The notes: generated by a model from the sequence alone, not told the origin. DNA of 64,000 nt from Niastella yeongjuensis (GCF_900110245.1 NZ_FOCZ01000005.1:434001-498000); one strand, 5' to 3'. Positions 26,389-34,875 are shown, counted from the stretch's first letter. Made by a program: numbers and translations.

Positions 26389-26811
26389 ATGACAGCACCT
26401 GAAGTAAAAGACCTGGTCCATCAATTTGAAATTGGTAGGTTACCCAAAGAAAAATGGACACATGAAGCACATTTTGCCATGGCACTTTGGTATTGTTGCC
26501 TGCAGCCATTACCGCAGGCAATTGAATCAATCAAAGAAGGTATAAAGAAATACAACATTAGCATTGGTGGAGAAAATACCGATCACGCAGGTTATCACGA
26601 AACGATCACCGTTTTCTACACCAGGCATATAATTAACTACGTATTGCAAACCGGCGCCGGCCGGCAATTTGAAGTCATACTGAACGGGTTTTGGCAACAG
26701 GAATTTTTAAAGAAAGATTTTCCGTTAAAATATTATTCCCGGGAATTGTTAATGAGTAAAGAAGCCAGAAAAAACTGGTTAACGCCCGATTTACAGCCGC
26801 TAATGTTATAA
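26389..26811 (+). CDS. Conserved protein of unknown function coupled to the Lrp regulator
   Basis: 140 aa, soluble, no signal peptide. It begins one base after the Lrp stop. Distinctive residues are a KWTHEAHFAMALWYC block (about 21-35), NTDHAGYHETITVFYTRHI (about 64-82) and a C-terminal FPLKYYSRELLMSKEARKNW. Three histidines in THEAH and HETIT could bind a metal, but no known enzyme motif matches. It is all-helical by composition. Coupling suggests that it acts with, or is regulated by, the Lrp-type protein. Confidence 0.75.
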   Translation: MTAPEVKDLVHQFEIGRLPKEKWTHEAHFAMALWYCCLQPLPQAIESIKEGIKKYNISIGGENTDHAGYHETITVFYTRHIINYVLQTGAGRQFEVILNGFWQQEFLKKDFPLKYYSRELLMSKEARKNWLTPDLQPLML

Positions 26812-26962
26812 CCTATTACATTAATATAAGAATACCTATCTCCAAAAAGTAATTTCAAGTATTTGTCTTAAAACCTGTTGATTAATTTTAAAGTGCCTGA
26901 ATATTCTTCTAAATATGTTATCTGTGTACATAACTGTAACTTGTATAAAAAAAGTTATCGGA

Positions 26963-27478
26963 TCACTGTACTTTCTGCCAGGCAACTTCAGCAATTACTT
27001 TTCGCCCACCTTGTGTTGTATGAGTAACCACATACTTTATTTCACTGCCTGTGTATGTATAAAAGCGTTCCTGGTCAATACCCTCCCAGTTTGGATAAAA
27101 AGCGTGTTCAATCATAAACGTAATGGTCTTCTTCTCCTCATTAACTCTATACTTTCCAAAATGCGAATTACTGCCCTGCACCAACGCAGTACTTTCTTCC
27201 GGGGTGCATTTATTTTTGTCGCCTGATTCAATTTTAGGCCGTACCGCTTTTAGTATTTGAATGGCATAGTTACCTTTTTCATCAAACATCAACAGGCCCT
27301 GAGGATCTTTTCCATATGGATACTCCCTGCTGCTATCGGGATAAATATTAACAACAGATATTAATGTCCACGTTCCAGGCAATTGTTTTTGCAATGAGTT
27401 TATGGAAGGGTTACCCTTTTGCGCGTATAACATAAAGGAGAACCCTGACGCCAGCAGGAGTGCGATTACTTTTTTCAT
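26963..27478 (-). CDS. Lipocalin-like domain secreted protein
   Basis: 171 aa. Signal peptide MKKVIALLLASGFSFMLYAQ. The mature protein starts with LPGTWTLISVVNIYPD, then YPYGKDPQGLLMFDEKGNYA, the opening pattern of the lipocalin-like family (PF13924 type). It continues with SHFGKYRVNEEKKTITFMIE and RFYTYTGSEIKYVV. Ligand unknown. It is transcribed divergently from an AraC gene 86 bases away, which may control it. Confidence 0.87.
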   Translation of the reverse strand: MKKVIALLLASGFSFMLYAQKGNPSINSLQKQLPGTWTLISVVNIYPDSSREYPYGKDPQGLLMFDEKGNYAIQILKAVRPKIESGDKNKCTPEESTALVQGSNSHFGKYRVNEEKKTITFMIEHAFYPNWEGIDQERFYTYTGSEIKYVVTHTTQGGRKVIAEVAWQKVQ

Positions 27479-27564
27479 TTTTAATAATTTTATCGGTTCA
27501 AAATTATACAGATTAATTAGTTACCTTTCTGTACAATTTTTCACTAATTCTGTAAATTTCCTTA

Positions 27565-28404
27565 ATGAAAGCAGAAAACATCTATGTGCCGTTTGAAGTG
27601 GAGTACAAAGAATGTCACAGTTATCCGCAAGCGAGACGAAGCAGAAACTTCTTTGAACTGATATATATTGTAGATGGTACCGGCGTTCAATACATTAACA
27701 AACTCAAATTTAACTATCGAAAGGGAAATTTGTTCCTGATTACACCGCAGGATATCCACTCTTTTGACATAGCAAACCTTTCCAGCTTCTTTTTCATTCG
27801 CTTTAGTGAACATTACGTAAAGACAGTTATTTCAAAGGATAAAGACGCGGTAAAGCGGATGGAATACATCCTTCAAAATGCCAGCCATCGCCCTGGTTGT
27901 ATTCTAAAAAACAAGGCAGATAAACCATTTATCGCATCGCTTATTGAAAGTATTATCCGGGAGAATACGAATCAGCAGATCTATTTCAATAAAATAATTG
28001 AACAGATTGTAAACACGGTTATTACAATTGTAGCGAGAAATATTGCCTTAAAGCTTCCAAAGAATATAAAAGAAAACACCGGAGAGCCGGTGCTTGAAAT
28101 ATTACACTACATACAGCAAAACGTCTTTGAACCTGGCATGTTGAGAGCAGAAGTAATAAGCAGGCATTTTGGTATTTCTTTAGCTTATTTAGGGCGCTAT
28201 TTCAAGAAGCAAACGGGCGAAACGTTGCAGCAATATATTTCCAACTACAAAATGCGACTGGTGGAATCCAGGCTTCTTCACAGCGATATGAGAATTAATG
28301 AGATTGTGTATGAATTTAATTTTACCGACGAAAGCCATTTAAACCGGTCGTTTAAAAAATATAAGGGAATAAGTCCAACGGAGTTTAGGAAATCGAATAG
28401 TTAA
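27565..28404 (+). CDS. AraC family transcriptional regulator
   Basis: 279 aa. N-terminal cupin-type domain (FFELIYIVDGTGVQYINKLK, FLITPQDIHSFDI) and C-terminal AraC HTH pair (VISRHFGISLAYLGRYFKKQ, then INEIVYEFNFTDESHLNRSF and KKYKGISPTEFRKS). Divergent to the lipocalin-like gene with an 86-base shared promoter region, so that gene is a plausible target. Confidence 0.92.
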   Translation: MKAENIYVPFEVEYKECHSYPQARRSRNFFELIYIVDGTGVQYINKLKFNYRKGNLFLITPQDIHSFDIANLSSFFFIRFSEHYVKTVISKDKDAVKRMEYILQNASHRPGCILKNKADKPFIASLIESIIRENTNQQIYFNKIIEQIVNTVITIVARNIALKLPKNIKENTGEPVLEILHYIQQNVFEPGMLRAEVISRHFGISLAYLGRYFKKQTGETLQQYISNYKMRLVESRLLHSDMRINEIVYEFNFTDESHLNRSFKKYKGISPTEFRKSNS

Positions 28405-28426
28405 AAAAAGTAAATCACTACGCTTA

Positions 28427-28604
28427 TTATACCTGTGGCCAATCCAGTCCATCTTTTTTGACGGCGGCCACCCAGGCGTCTTTATTTCCCTCTTTGTCGA
28501 GCGATACTCCTAACAAGGTAAAGTTCTTGTCCTTGTACATATTGTAAGCCTTCACATAATTAGGATTTTCTTTCCGGCAGGGACCACACCAGCTGGATTC
28601 TTTT
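28427..28604 (-). pseudogene. Fragment of a TlpA/thioredoxin-like protein
   Basis: The minus strand reads ESSWCGPCRKENPNYVKAYN, then MYKDKNFTLLGVSLDKEGNK and DAWVAAVKKDGLDWPQV, followed by a TAA. This is the redox-active WCGPC core of a TlpA-like domain. The upstream part (the hydrophobic strand and its start) is missing, with an in-frame TAA two codons before the fragment. The downstream half with the cis-proline is also missing. There is no start codon in a useful position. Both ends are lost, so this is a decayed gene. Confidence 0.8.
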
Positions 28605-28860
28605 TAAGGATTAAGAAAATACTGAAAGCACCTGGACCAGGGTTAATTACGGGCGCCAGTGAAATACGTTAGGATTTTTGACATTGGTAATAATGACTGC
28701 GGCGGCCGTTTCCCTGATCTATTTTCAGTTTGTATGAAAAAAAGCCGTCAAATCCATATGATTGCCAGGCTTTTGTCTTTTGATCCTTATAACTGTATGC
28801 TGCCTCACTTATGCTATATACGTTGGATAGCCGATCCTTATTGCACCAGCATCCCGGCAG
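28604..28860. other. Gene-poor stretch between two remnants
   Basis: No gene could be supported. A minus-strand frame (28669-28914) reads into the 11-bp repeats at its start and has no ribosome-binding site; its lower part (SYKDQKTKAWQSYGFDGFFS) looks protein-like and could be another decayed tail, but I cannot identify it. Confidence 0.35.
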
Positions 28861-28926
28861 AATGCCACTGTAATGCCACTGTACAGTGGCATTACAGTGG
28901 CATTCTGGTGGCATTACAGTGGCATT
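28858..28926. repeat. Six-unit 11-bp repeat element with a 50-bp perfect palindrome
   Basis: Six 11-bp units cover 28861-28926: two copies of AATGCCACTGT (28861-28882), then four in the opposite orientation, ACAGTGGCATT at 28883, 28894 and 28916, with one variant CTGGTGGCATT at 28905. The inverted halves create a perfect palindrome of 50 bp from 28858 to 28907. It ends 81 bases before the gene at 29008. Operator cluster, repetitive extragenic element and cruciform-forming recombination site are all possible. Confidence 0.9.
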
Positions 28927-29007
28927 ATTATCGTGGAAAATGACTATCTTGTATATGTATCCTATAAGTAAGACAAGAACTATCTATATAGCAATCTACT
29001 GTTCCAT

Positions 29008-29676
29008 ATGAAGAAAAGAACGCCATTAAACCGCAAACGGGTGCTTACCGATCCTGTTTTTGAAATGAGCCGGCAGAATAGTGCCGAATTTTCCCGTGCC
29101 TGCAGAGCTAACCGCTTGCTGCGTCGGGCCCTGATTCTGGGATTACGAAATAAGGCCGACCGTTATATTTCGGGCCGGCTTACAAAAACCATGTTTAAGA
29201 TCCTGCAAAGCGACCCCGTAAGCGATCGCGGCGAACGAAGTGTGCCAAAGGGCGTAATAGGCATTCTGAAAGACTTTAACTTTAACCGCGACACAAGTCT
29301 GCAAAATGTTTTAAAGGCGCCCTATTCGATCATAATCAATAACGAGGCCAGTCGGGCCACCATCAGCTTTCCCTCCATTATTCCCCAGGCCATGATCGAC
29401 ACGGCGTCCGGTGCCAACGCTTTTATGCTGTCTGCCATGGCGGCGTCGGTAAATTTTGAAAAAGAAACGTTTCCCGTTGAACCCGTGCAAACCGATATCC
29501 TGGATTTGGACCTGCAGCGGCACGAAAATCTGCAGCTGCAGCTACCAGTTATTGAGCATCAGCCTGATAATACGGTTATTGTTGCATTGGGAATTGAATT
29601 CTTTCTCAACAATCGGGGGAGTATTGAACCCGTTGATAAAAAGCACAATGCCCTGGCTGTTGTAAAAGTTTTTTAG
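29008..29676 (+). CDS. Conserved Bacteroidota protein of unknown function
   Basis: 222 aa, no signal peptide. The basic N-terminal part (RTPLNRKRVLTDPVFEMSRQ, then EFSRACRANRLLRRALI) is followed by VIGILKDFNFNRDTSLQNVL, APYSIIINNEASRATISFPS and an acidic C-terminal half (VEPVQTDILDLDLQRHENL). By recollection, multi-copy proteins of this layout occur in Chitinophagaceae and related genomes without assigned function. It lies just downstream of the 11-bp repeat element and appears to be a single-gene unit. DNA or RNA binding by the basic region is a guess. Confidence 0.7.
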   Translation: MKKRTPLNRKRVLTDPVFEMSRQNSAEFSRACRANRLLRRALILGLRNKADRYISGRLTKTMFKILQSDPVSDRGERSVPKGVIGILKDFNFNRDTSLQNVLKAPYSIIINNEASRATISFPSIIPQAMIDTASGANAFMLSAMAASVNFEKETFPVEPVQTDILDLDLQRHENLQLQLPVIEHQPDNTVIVALGIEFFLNNRGSIEPVDKKHNALAVVKVF

Positions 29677-29707
29677 AAGCGTTGCTTACCGTAGGGTCAA
29701 CCAACTA

Positions 29708-30529
29708 TTACAAACCTGCTATTTTAACGTTTGAGATGAGCACATGCGTTGGACTATAGAAATCGGCGCCAAATTTAAACGTGCTGTACGTTCTGTTGCC
29801 TTCAAAGGCATGGTTAATGTCGTACGTTTTTTCCTGGTTGATGTATATCCGTAAACGTTCGCCCTCTTTTTTAAACGCCAGGTGATTTATTTTACCGCCT
29901 GTAGTATAGGCATTACTATTCACATGGGAGTTCAGGTCTTTGCCTTTACATTCCACATAGGCACTCCCGCCCGAGTACATCCTAAATTGCAAATAAGGGT
30001 TGGAGGGGTATCTATCGAAGTTCCCATCGAGCGCATCTTCAAAATCAACATACAGCGTACTGTTACTGCCACCGTCAATGACGAGGTCAAATTCAACAGT
30101 GAAATCTTTGGGAAGCCCGGTTTTTATTTTGGGAATATATAAACCATTGCCTGTAATGGAAAACCAGTTGCCGGGAAATTGTTGCAGGGTTACCACTTCA
30201 CCGCTGGCGTTGGTGAGCCATTTAATAGGAAAATTCCCCTTTTTGGTTGAGTCAAAATGATCTACAAACAACAACGTGTTGCCTGGTACAAAATCATAAA
30301 CCGTATTAATAGCTACACTGCTGCCCGGGGCGGTTGTATTTGTAGCGTCTGTGCCGGCCGGTTTGATCTTGTTTTTCTTTTTAAACAGTCCACCCACTTT
30401 ATCGATGGTGCTGCCCACTTTATCGGCGGTATTGCCTACCTGGTCAACAGTTGATTGTGCGTGGCTACAAAATGGAATGGTTGCAAGAAATAATACAGGT
30501 AATACAGCAATGAATTGCATTTTGCGCAT
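29708..30529 (-). CDS. Secreted protein with a concanavalin-like domain
   Basis: 273 aa. Signal peptide (FIAVLPVLFLATIPFCSHAQ), then a short amphipathic repeat (VDQVGNTADKVGSTIDKVGG) and a basic linker (FKKKNKIKP). Residues about 85-270 read as a jelly-roll: LLFVDHFDSTKKGNFPIKW, FTVEFDLVIDGGSNSTLYVD, INHLAFKKEGERLRIYINQ and a final VLISNVKIAGL. This fold often binds glycans and, in related proteins, precedes an OmpA domain that is absent here. Function unknown. Confidence 0.75.
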   Translation of the reverse strand: MRKMQFIAVLPVLFLATIPFCSHAQSTVDQVGNTADKVGSTIDKVGGLFKKKNKIKPAGTDATNTTAPGSSVAINTVYDFVPGNTLLFVDHFDSTKKGNFPIKWLTNASGEVVTLQQFPGNWFSITGNGLYIPKIKTGLPKDFTVEFDLVIDGGSNSTLYVDFEDALDGNFDRYPSNPYLQFRMYSGGSAYVECKGKDLNSHVNSNAYTTGGKINHLAFKKEGERLRIYINQEKTYDINHAFEGNRTYSTFKFGADFYSPTHVLISNVKIAGL

Positions 30530-30658
30530 AGGTTTTGTTTTAATGGAAAAAATAAAATCGCTTTACTCAGGGTCCATTAGGTGGTTAACAGATCAGTCGG
30601 CGGGTAGTATAATTTATTACACTGGTAAGTGGGTAATTTCACTCAAACTGTTTAAAAC

Positions 30659-30686
30659 CAAAAAAGGACCGCGATTAAGCGATCCT
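30659..30686 (-). terminator. Terminator downstream of the CPBP protease gene
   Basis: On the minus strand AGGATCGC and GCGGTCCT pair with one mismatch around a TTAAT loop, followed by TTTTTTGG. It lies 73 bases past the gene end at 30760 and resembles the terminator at 32834-32863. A second small stem, GGGTAG/CTACCC (30691-30711), lies between. Confidence 0.6.
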
Positions 30687-30759
30687 CAACGGGTAGCGCT
30701 GTCACCTACCCGGCGGTTACTCATTGTCCCACAGCCAGGCTGAGAGATACGAAGCGCCA

Positions 30760-31650
30760 TCACTTCAGGCGTGCCGCATTCTTCAGGGGCCACGCAAGCT
30801 CTTTCCGCCTTCGCCAAAAATAGAGGGCTAACAGTACTGTGATCGCCGGTGCTACTGCCCCGAACTCGTCGGTGAACCATGCCGTGTCACCTTTGTCCGA
30901 AGTTATCGGTGTAAAAAAGGTTTGGATAAAAAGATTGTGGCTCGCGTGAAGCATAACGGCCGTCCAGAGGCTGCCGGACTTTAACCTGTACCAGGTGAAA
31001 ACGAAACTGATACTGACTACCATCACAGTAAAACATAAGAGGCCATACCATGCTGGTGTTCCGTTATTATAATGTCCGAAAATCAGTAATGGATAATGCC
31101 AGACCGCCCAGATAAGACCGCTCGTTAGTGAAACCCCGGTGTAGCCCATCCGTTTGCCAAGTTCGGGCACCAGGAATCCGCGCCACCCGATCTCTTCGCC
31201 CAGCGCCGTTGCCATACTGCCCAATAGCCCGATCACTCCATTGACAACAAAGAAGATAACGATTAATAAGCCCGTAGGCAGACCTTCCCATCCAAATTCA
31301 TGCGCCACCTGTGAAACAAATGCTTTGTTGTAGAAACCGCCAACGCCGCTAACCCAAATGACAAGATATGCTACGAGCGAATAAAGCAGCGGTATCAAAT
31401 AACAGGCGATCATGTAGCGGCTTTCACCCCATTTCCATGCCAGGTCTAACATCTTGCGGCCCGACAGGCGACAGGTGATCAAAGTAGCTAATGCCGGACA
31501 CCACATGATCCCATAACCAAAGATTCGGCCGGCTATTCTGCCCGCATGTGTCGCATGTAACGTCAGCAACCATACAATACTACTAGAAAGTATGGTTAAG
31601 GCGAGGTACATTGCAATCGGTTGTTGTTTAGCGGTATTAAGTGCCTTCAT
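30760..31650 (-). CDS. CPBP family intramembrane glutamic endopeptidase
   Basis: 296 aa, about eight membrane helices. The family's catalytic motifs are all present: GEEIGWRGF (Glu152, Glu153, Arg157), WAVWHYP (His185) and LHASHNLF (His235, Asn239). CPBP/Abi proteins resemble Rce1 prenyl proteases; in bacteria they are linked to bacteriocin immunity and processing. There is no bacteriocin gene next door. It is oriented the same way as the alpha/beta hydrolase lipoprotein gene upstream (44 bases). Confidence 0.92.
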   Translation of the reverse strand: MKALNTAKQQPIAMYLALTILSSSIVWLLTLHATHAGRIAGRIFGYGIMWCPALATLITCRLSGRKMLDLAWKWGESRYMIACYLIPLLYSLVAYLVIWVSGVGGFYNKAFVSQVAHEFGWEGLPTGLLIVIFFVVNGVIGLLGSMATALGEEIGWRGFLVPELGKRMGYTGVSLTSGLIWAVWHYPLLIFGHYNNGTPAWYGLLCFTVMVVSISFVFTWYRLKSGSLWTAVMLHASHNLFIQTFFTPITSDKGDTAWFTDEFGAVAPAITVLLALYFWRRRKELAWPLKNAARLK

Positions 31651-31694
31651 ATTATAATTGCCGGTATAAATAATCTATTCCGGCATATGAATCA

Positions 31695-32522
31695 TTATTG
31701 TTTAGTTATCTTATTAAGAATAGCAACCAATTCCGTTGGTCTAGAAAGAAAAGGACTATGCCCTGCCTGAATTTCATAAGTATTTGTAATGTGTGCTTCA
31801 GAAACCATTTGCTGTTGAAAAGGGTAGCTAATGGCTTTGTCCTCTGTTGTGTAGATGAAGTATTTGTTAGCTATAGCACTATAAGTATCACTACTATAAT
31901 CCAGCGGAGTTCCTGCGGCAACAACTGGTTCCGGACGAAGTTTTTCTACCAATAAATTGATATCTTCAACTGAGCCGTCTTTACAGAATATCTCGCGCAT
32001 ATTTTCTTCAGGATTTGCGATAGTTACCGTACTCCCATCAGCAGAGAATCCTAAGGCGGAAGGGATCAATGTCTCAGAATCCATGGCAGAATATTCGAAT
32101 ACACTATTACCACTTTTTGGAATGAACCCAGCCACATAAACTAGTTTGGCTATTTTTTGAGGGACTTTGCAGGCTGCCTGGGTAACAATTGCGCCCCCTA
32201 GACTGTGTCCTACTAATACCACTGGAGTATTTAAACTATCTATAACATTCGTTACTTGTTTAACATACTTGTCAAATGTTATTTCAGATACCGGAGTATG
32301 GTCATTCCCGTGACCCAGCAACTCTACTAAAACTACAGTGTTACCTTCATCCTCTAAAGCTTTTTTCACTTTATCCCAAACAAATGATGCTTGCCAGGCG
32401 CCATGCACCAGTACGAAAGTTGAATGATGATCTTCACTAACGGAATTGTCATGTTCTTTTGAACAAGAATTTAGCACCAGGATCAATGCCATTAAGAGCA
32501 CTATGCATTTCAATAATTTCAT
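31695..32522 (-). CDS. Alpha/beta hydrolase lipoprotein
   Basis: 275 aa. Lipobox VLNSC with Cys20. Alpha/beta fold with FVLVHGAWQASFVWDKV (oxyanion region), nucleophile elbow VLVGHSLGGA (Ser107), the acid in YTTEDKAIS, and His in EIQAGHSPFLSRP. The pattern is that of plant methylesterase/salicylate-esterase-like hydrolases, common as exported esterases in bacteria. Substrate unknown. It may share a transcript with the CPBP gene. Confidence 0.92.
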   Translation of the reverse strand: MKLLKCIVLLMALILVLNSCSKEHDNSVSEDHHSTFVLVHGAWQASFVWDKVKKALEDEGNTVVLVELLGHGNDHTPVSEITFDKYVKQVTNVIDSLNTPVVLVGHSLGGAIVTQAACKVPQKIAKLVYVAGFIPKSGNSVFEYSAMDSETLIPSALGFSADGSTVTIANPEENMREIFCKDGSVEDINLLVEKLRPEPVVAAGTPLDYSSDTYSAIANKYFIYTTEDKAISYPFQQQMVSEAHITNTYEIQAGHSPFLSRPTELVAILNKITKQ

Positions 32523-32833
32523 GTTTGTTATTTTTTATTGACAATGCAAATTTGAAGGATAAAAAAGAGAAGGATTTTGTGACTCAGCCCAATTATATGT
32601 CAAATTAGACCAGAATGGATATGGCATTCTATCTAATTTTCGGCAAACAGACCCAATATATTAACAGTTGCAAAGAATCAACTGTTAAGTGTAAAGTGGT
32701 TGCTTTATTAATGAAACGATTTCCTAAATAACAAAAGAGAAAACTTTGTTTTGTTTTTGAATCATTCATTAGACCTTGATCCCAGATTCGTCCGCCAGCT
32801 GGCGGACACAGAACCATAACTTCTTAAAAACAA
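32523..32833. other. Intergenic stretch with hairpins
   Basis: No gene is supported. Two structures are visible: a 10-bp hairpin (TTAACAGTTG 32661-32670 against CAACTGTTAA 32679-32688) without a U-tract, and copy 1 of the dispersed palindrome at 32790-32807. Confidence 0.5.
32790..32807. repeat. Dispersed palindrome, copy 1
   Basis: GTCCGCCAGCTGGCGGAC, a perfect 18-bp palindrome. The 16-bp core TCCGCCAGCTGGCGGA recurs at 58610-58625 and 61761-61776, always between genes. Confidence 0.8.
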
Positions 32834-32863
32834 AAAAGGACCGCTTTTTCAGCGATCCTTTTT
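32834..32863 (-). terminator. Terminator of the tRNA-Cys transcript
   Basis: On the minus strand AAAAAGGATCGCT pairs with AGCGGTCCTTTTT (one mismatch) and is followed by TTGTTTTT. It starts 5 bases after the tRNA 3' end. Confidence 0.75.
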
Positions 32864-32867
32864 CTGA

Positions 32868-32937
32868 GGTTCCGAGCAGATTCGAACTGCTGTAAAAGGT
32901 TTTGCAGACCTCTGCCTAGCCGCTCGGCCACGGAACC
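32868..32937 (-). tRNA. tRNA-Cys (anticodon GCA)
   Basis: The 70-base cloverleaf reads on the minus strand. The acceptor stem is GGTTCCG (complement of 32931-32937) with CGGAACC (complement of 32869-32875). The anticodon loop is CTGCAAA with anticodon GCA. The T arm is AGCAG-TTCGAAT-CTGCT, and U is at the discriminator position, as in bacterial tRNA-Cys. CCA is not encoded. Confidence 0.97.
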
Positions 32938-33027
32938 ATTTTTCGTTACACCCAGAACCACTTCGTTCGGGGTGTGCGAAAGTAGGATATTATTCGGATA
33001 TTTGACCACCTTTTTTAATCCTTTTTT

Positions 33028-33903
33028 ATGCAACGCATTCCCGAATCAGAATTGATTATCAATAACCGGGGGGCAGTATACCATCTAGACCTGCGTCCCG
33101 AAGAACTGGCACATACCATAATCACCGTGGGCGACCCCGACCGGGTAGCCGCCGTGAGCAGGCATTTCGACCATATTGAACATAAACGCAGCCATCGCGA
33201 ATTCATTTCCCACACCGGCGTGCTGGGCAAAAAAAGGCTCACCGTCGTTTCTACCGGCATCGGCCCGGATAATATCGATATTGTGCTGAACGAACTTGAC
33301 GCCCTGGTAAATATCGACCTGCTCACCCGCACCATCAAACCTCAGCTTACCCAGTTAAATATTATCCGGGTAGGTACTTCCGGCGCTCTGCAGGCTGATA
33401 TCCCAACCGACAGTTTTGTGGTTTCAACCCACGGCCTGGGCATCGATAACCTGCTGAATTTTTACCGGTATGAAGAAAACGAAGAGGAAAAACAGCTGTT
33501 GCAGTCCTTTATTACTCAAACCCAGCTACACCAACGTATCTCGCAACCCTATATTTGCGGCGGCAGCGCCCATCTTATTAAACATTTTGTAAATAACTTC
33601 CACCACGGCATCACCGTAACCTGCCCTGGGTTTTATGGCCCACAGGGACGTATTTTACGACTGGGATTGAGCAATCCACACCTGATCGACCGGCTGACCC
33701 AGTTCGCTTTTGGCCCCCATCGCATCACCAATTTTGAAATGGAAACGTCCGGCATTTATGGATTGGGCAAACTGCTGGGACACCATTGCCTGTCCATCAG
33801 CGCCATTGTAGCCAACCGGGTTACCAAACAATTTTCCAGCGACAGCCAGGCGGCCATTGAACAATTGATCAAAAAAACGCTCGATATCATCAACGACTGG
33901 TAA
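33028..33903 (+). CDS. Nucleoside phosphorylase (uridine phosphorylase-like)
   Basis: 291 aa of the PNP/UDP superfamily, which splits nucleosides with phosphate. Visible: IITVGDPDRVAAVSRHF (phosphate-binding GDPxR), VVSTGIGPDNIDIVLNEL, IIRVGTSGALQADIPTDSFV and ITNFEMETSGIYGLGKLLGH (ribose-binding FEMET). This order and length fit uridine phosphorylase-type enzymes of Bacteroidota; base preference is uncertain. It is followed by dapF after 92 bases. Confidence 0.9.
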   Translation: MQRIPESELIINNRGAVYHLDLRPEELAHTIITVGDPDRVAAVSRHFDHIEHKRSHREFISHTGVLGKKRLTVVSTGIGPDNIDIVLNELDALVNIDLLTRTIKPQLTQLNIIRVGTSGALQADIPTDSFVVSTHGLGIDNLLNFYRYEENEEEKQLLQSFITQTQLHQRISQPYICGGSAHLIKHFVNNFHHGITVTCPGFYGPQGRILRLGLSNPHLIDRLTQFAFGPHRITNFEMETSGIYGLGKLLGHHCLSISAIVANRVTKQFSSDSQAAIEQLIKKTLDIINDW

Positions 33904-33995
33904 TTGAACCAAGTAAATAACAATCTGTTATAATAAGATGGCGCCATTATGGTACTAACCCAGTTTGTAGTAATATTGCAAAGGAACAATCAACT

Positions 33996-34781
33996 ATGGA
34001 ATTAATCTTTCACAAATACCAGGGCACAGGAAACGATTTTGTAATTCTGGACAACCGCGACGAACGTTATAACGAATTGACCAACGAACAGGTTCGCTTT
34101 TTATGCAACCGCCGTTTTGGGATTGGCGCCGATGGCCTTATGTTATTGAACAATGCGAATGGGTACGATTTTGAAATGAAGTACTACAATGCTGATGGCC
34201 GCGAAAGCACCATGTGCGGCAATGGTGGCCGTTGCCTGGTTAAGTTCGCCTATAATATAGGCATCCATAAAGAAAAATACAGTTTTATTGCTGTTGATGG
34301 TCCGCACGATGCCGAAATTGACGAGGACGGCATTGTTAGCCTTAAAATGAAAGATGTGGACGAAATAAAGGACTACCACAGCGATTTCATTTTAAACACC
34401 GGGTCGCCTCACTACATCAAAATGACGCATAACGTGCTGGATTTTGATGTTTACAAAAAAGGGAAAGACATCCGCTACAGCAACACGTTCGCCAAAGATG
34501 GCATCAACGTAAATTTTGTGGAACGAAAAAATAACGATGAAATAATTGTACGCACCTACGAACGGGGCGTGGAAGATGAAACCTTGTCCTGCGGCACCGG
34601 CGTTACTGCCAGCGCCCTTGTCTGTTATCATAACGAACGGGGTTTCAACGATGTAACTGTTCAAACCAAGGGTGGAAAATTATCCGTTGAGTTCGACCGC
34701 ACCGACGACGACGTGTATCGCAACATCTGGTTATGCGGCCCGGCCGAAAAAGTTTTTGAAGGAAGCCTCGATATTAAATAA
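33996..34781 (+). CDS. dapF: Diaminopimelate epimerase
   Basis: 261 aa. It converts LL- to meso-diaminopimelate for lysine and peptidoglycan synthesis. The N-terminal HKYQGTGNDFVILDN and the two catalytic cysteines (Cys74 in STMCGNGGRC and Cys199 in ETLSCGTGVTASA) are intact. The length is slightly short but normal for Bacteroidota. A strong terminator follows directly. Confidence 0.97.
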   Translation: MELIFHKYQGTGNDFVILDNRDERYNELTNEQVRFLCNRRFGIGADGLMLLNNANGYDFEMKYYNADGRESTMCGNGGRCLVKFAYNIGIHKEKYSFIAVDGPHDAEIDEDGIVSLKMKDVDEIKDYHSDFILNTGSPHYIKMTHNVLDFDVYKKGKDIRYSNTFAKDGINVNFVERKNNDEIIVRTYERGVEDETLSCGTGVTASALVCYHNERGFNDVTVQTKGGKLSVEFDRTDDDVYRNIWLCGPAEKVFEGSLDIK

Positions 34782-34794
34782 AGAATTTCCCAGG

Positions 34795-34816
34795 GCCCCG
34801 ACAATTTCGTCGGGGC
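34795..34816 (+). terminator. Terminator of dapF
   Basis: GCCCCGAC (34795-34802) pairs with GTCGGGGC (34809-34816), 6-base loop, followed by a run of six T. Confidence 0.9.
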
Positions 34817-34859
34817 TTTTTTATTTTATTGTATACCCCTTTTAATCAAAAAGCGCCCT

Positions 34860-34867
34860 TACCTTTG
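34860..34867 (+). promoter_or_regulatory. Putative -7 promoter box for corA
   Basis: TACCTTTG matches TAnnTTTG and lies 8 bases before the ATG at 34876, just after the dapF terminator. Confidence 0.5.
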
Positions 34868-34875
34868 CGCCGCCT

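Noticed and set aside
28669-28914. 81-residue minus-strand frame beginning in the repeats
   Set aside because: Begins inside the repeat element and has no ribosome-binding site; the lower half may be a decayed tail but cannot be identified.
28858-28926. CRISPR array or replication-origin iterons
   Set aside because: Units are only 11 bp, have no spacers, and change orientation; no cas, dnaA or rep gene is nearby.
28659-28943. 94-residue plus-strand frame across the 11-bp repeats
   Set aside because: Its end is produced by translating the repeat units (CHCNATVQWHY...); no start signal.
30686-30880. 64-residue minus-strand frame near the CPBP gene end
   Set aside because: Overlaps the 3' end of the CPBP gene in another frame; no start signal.
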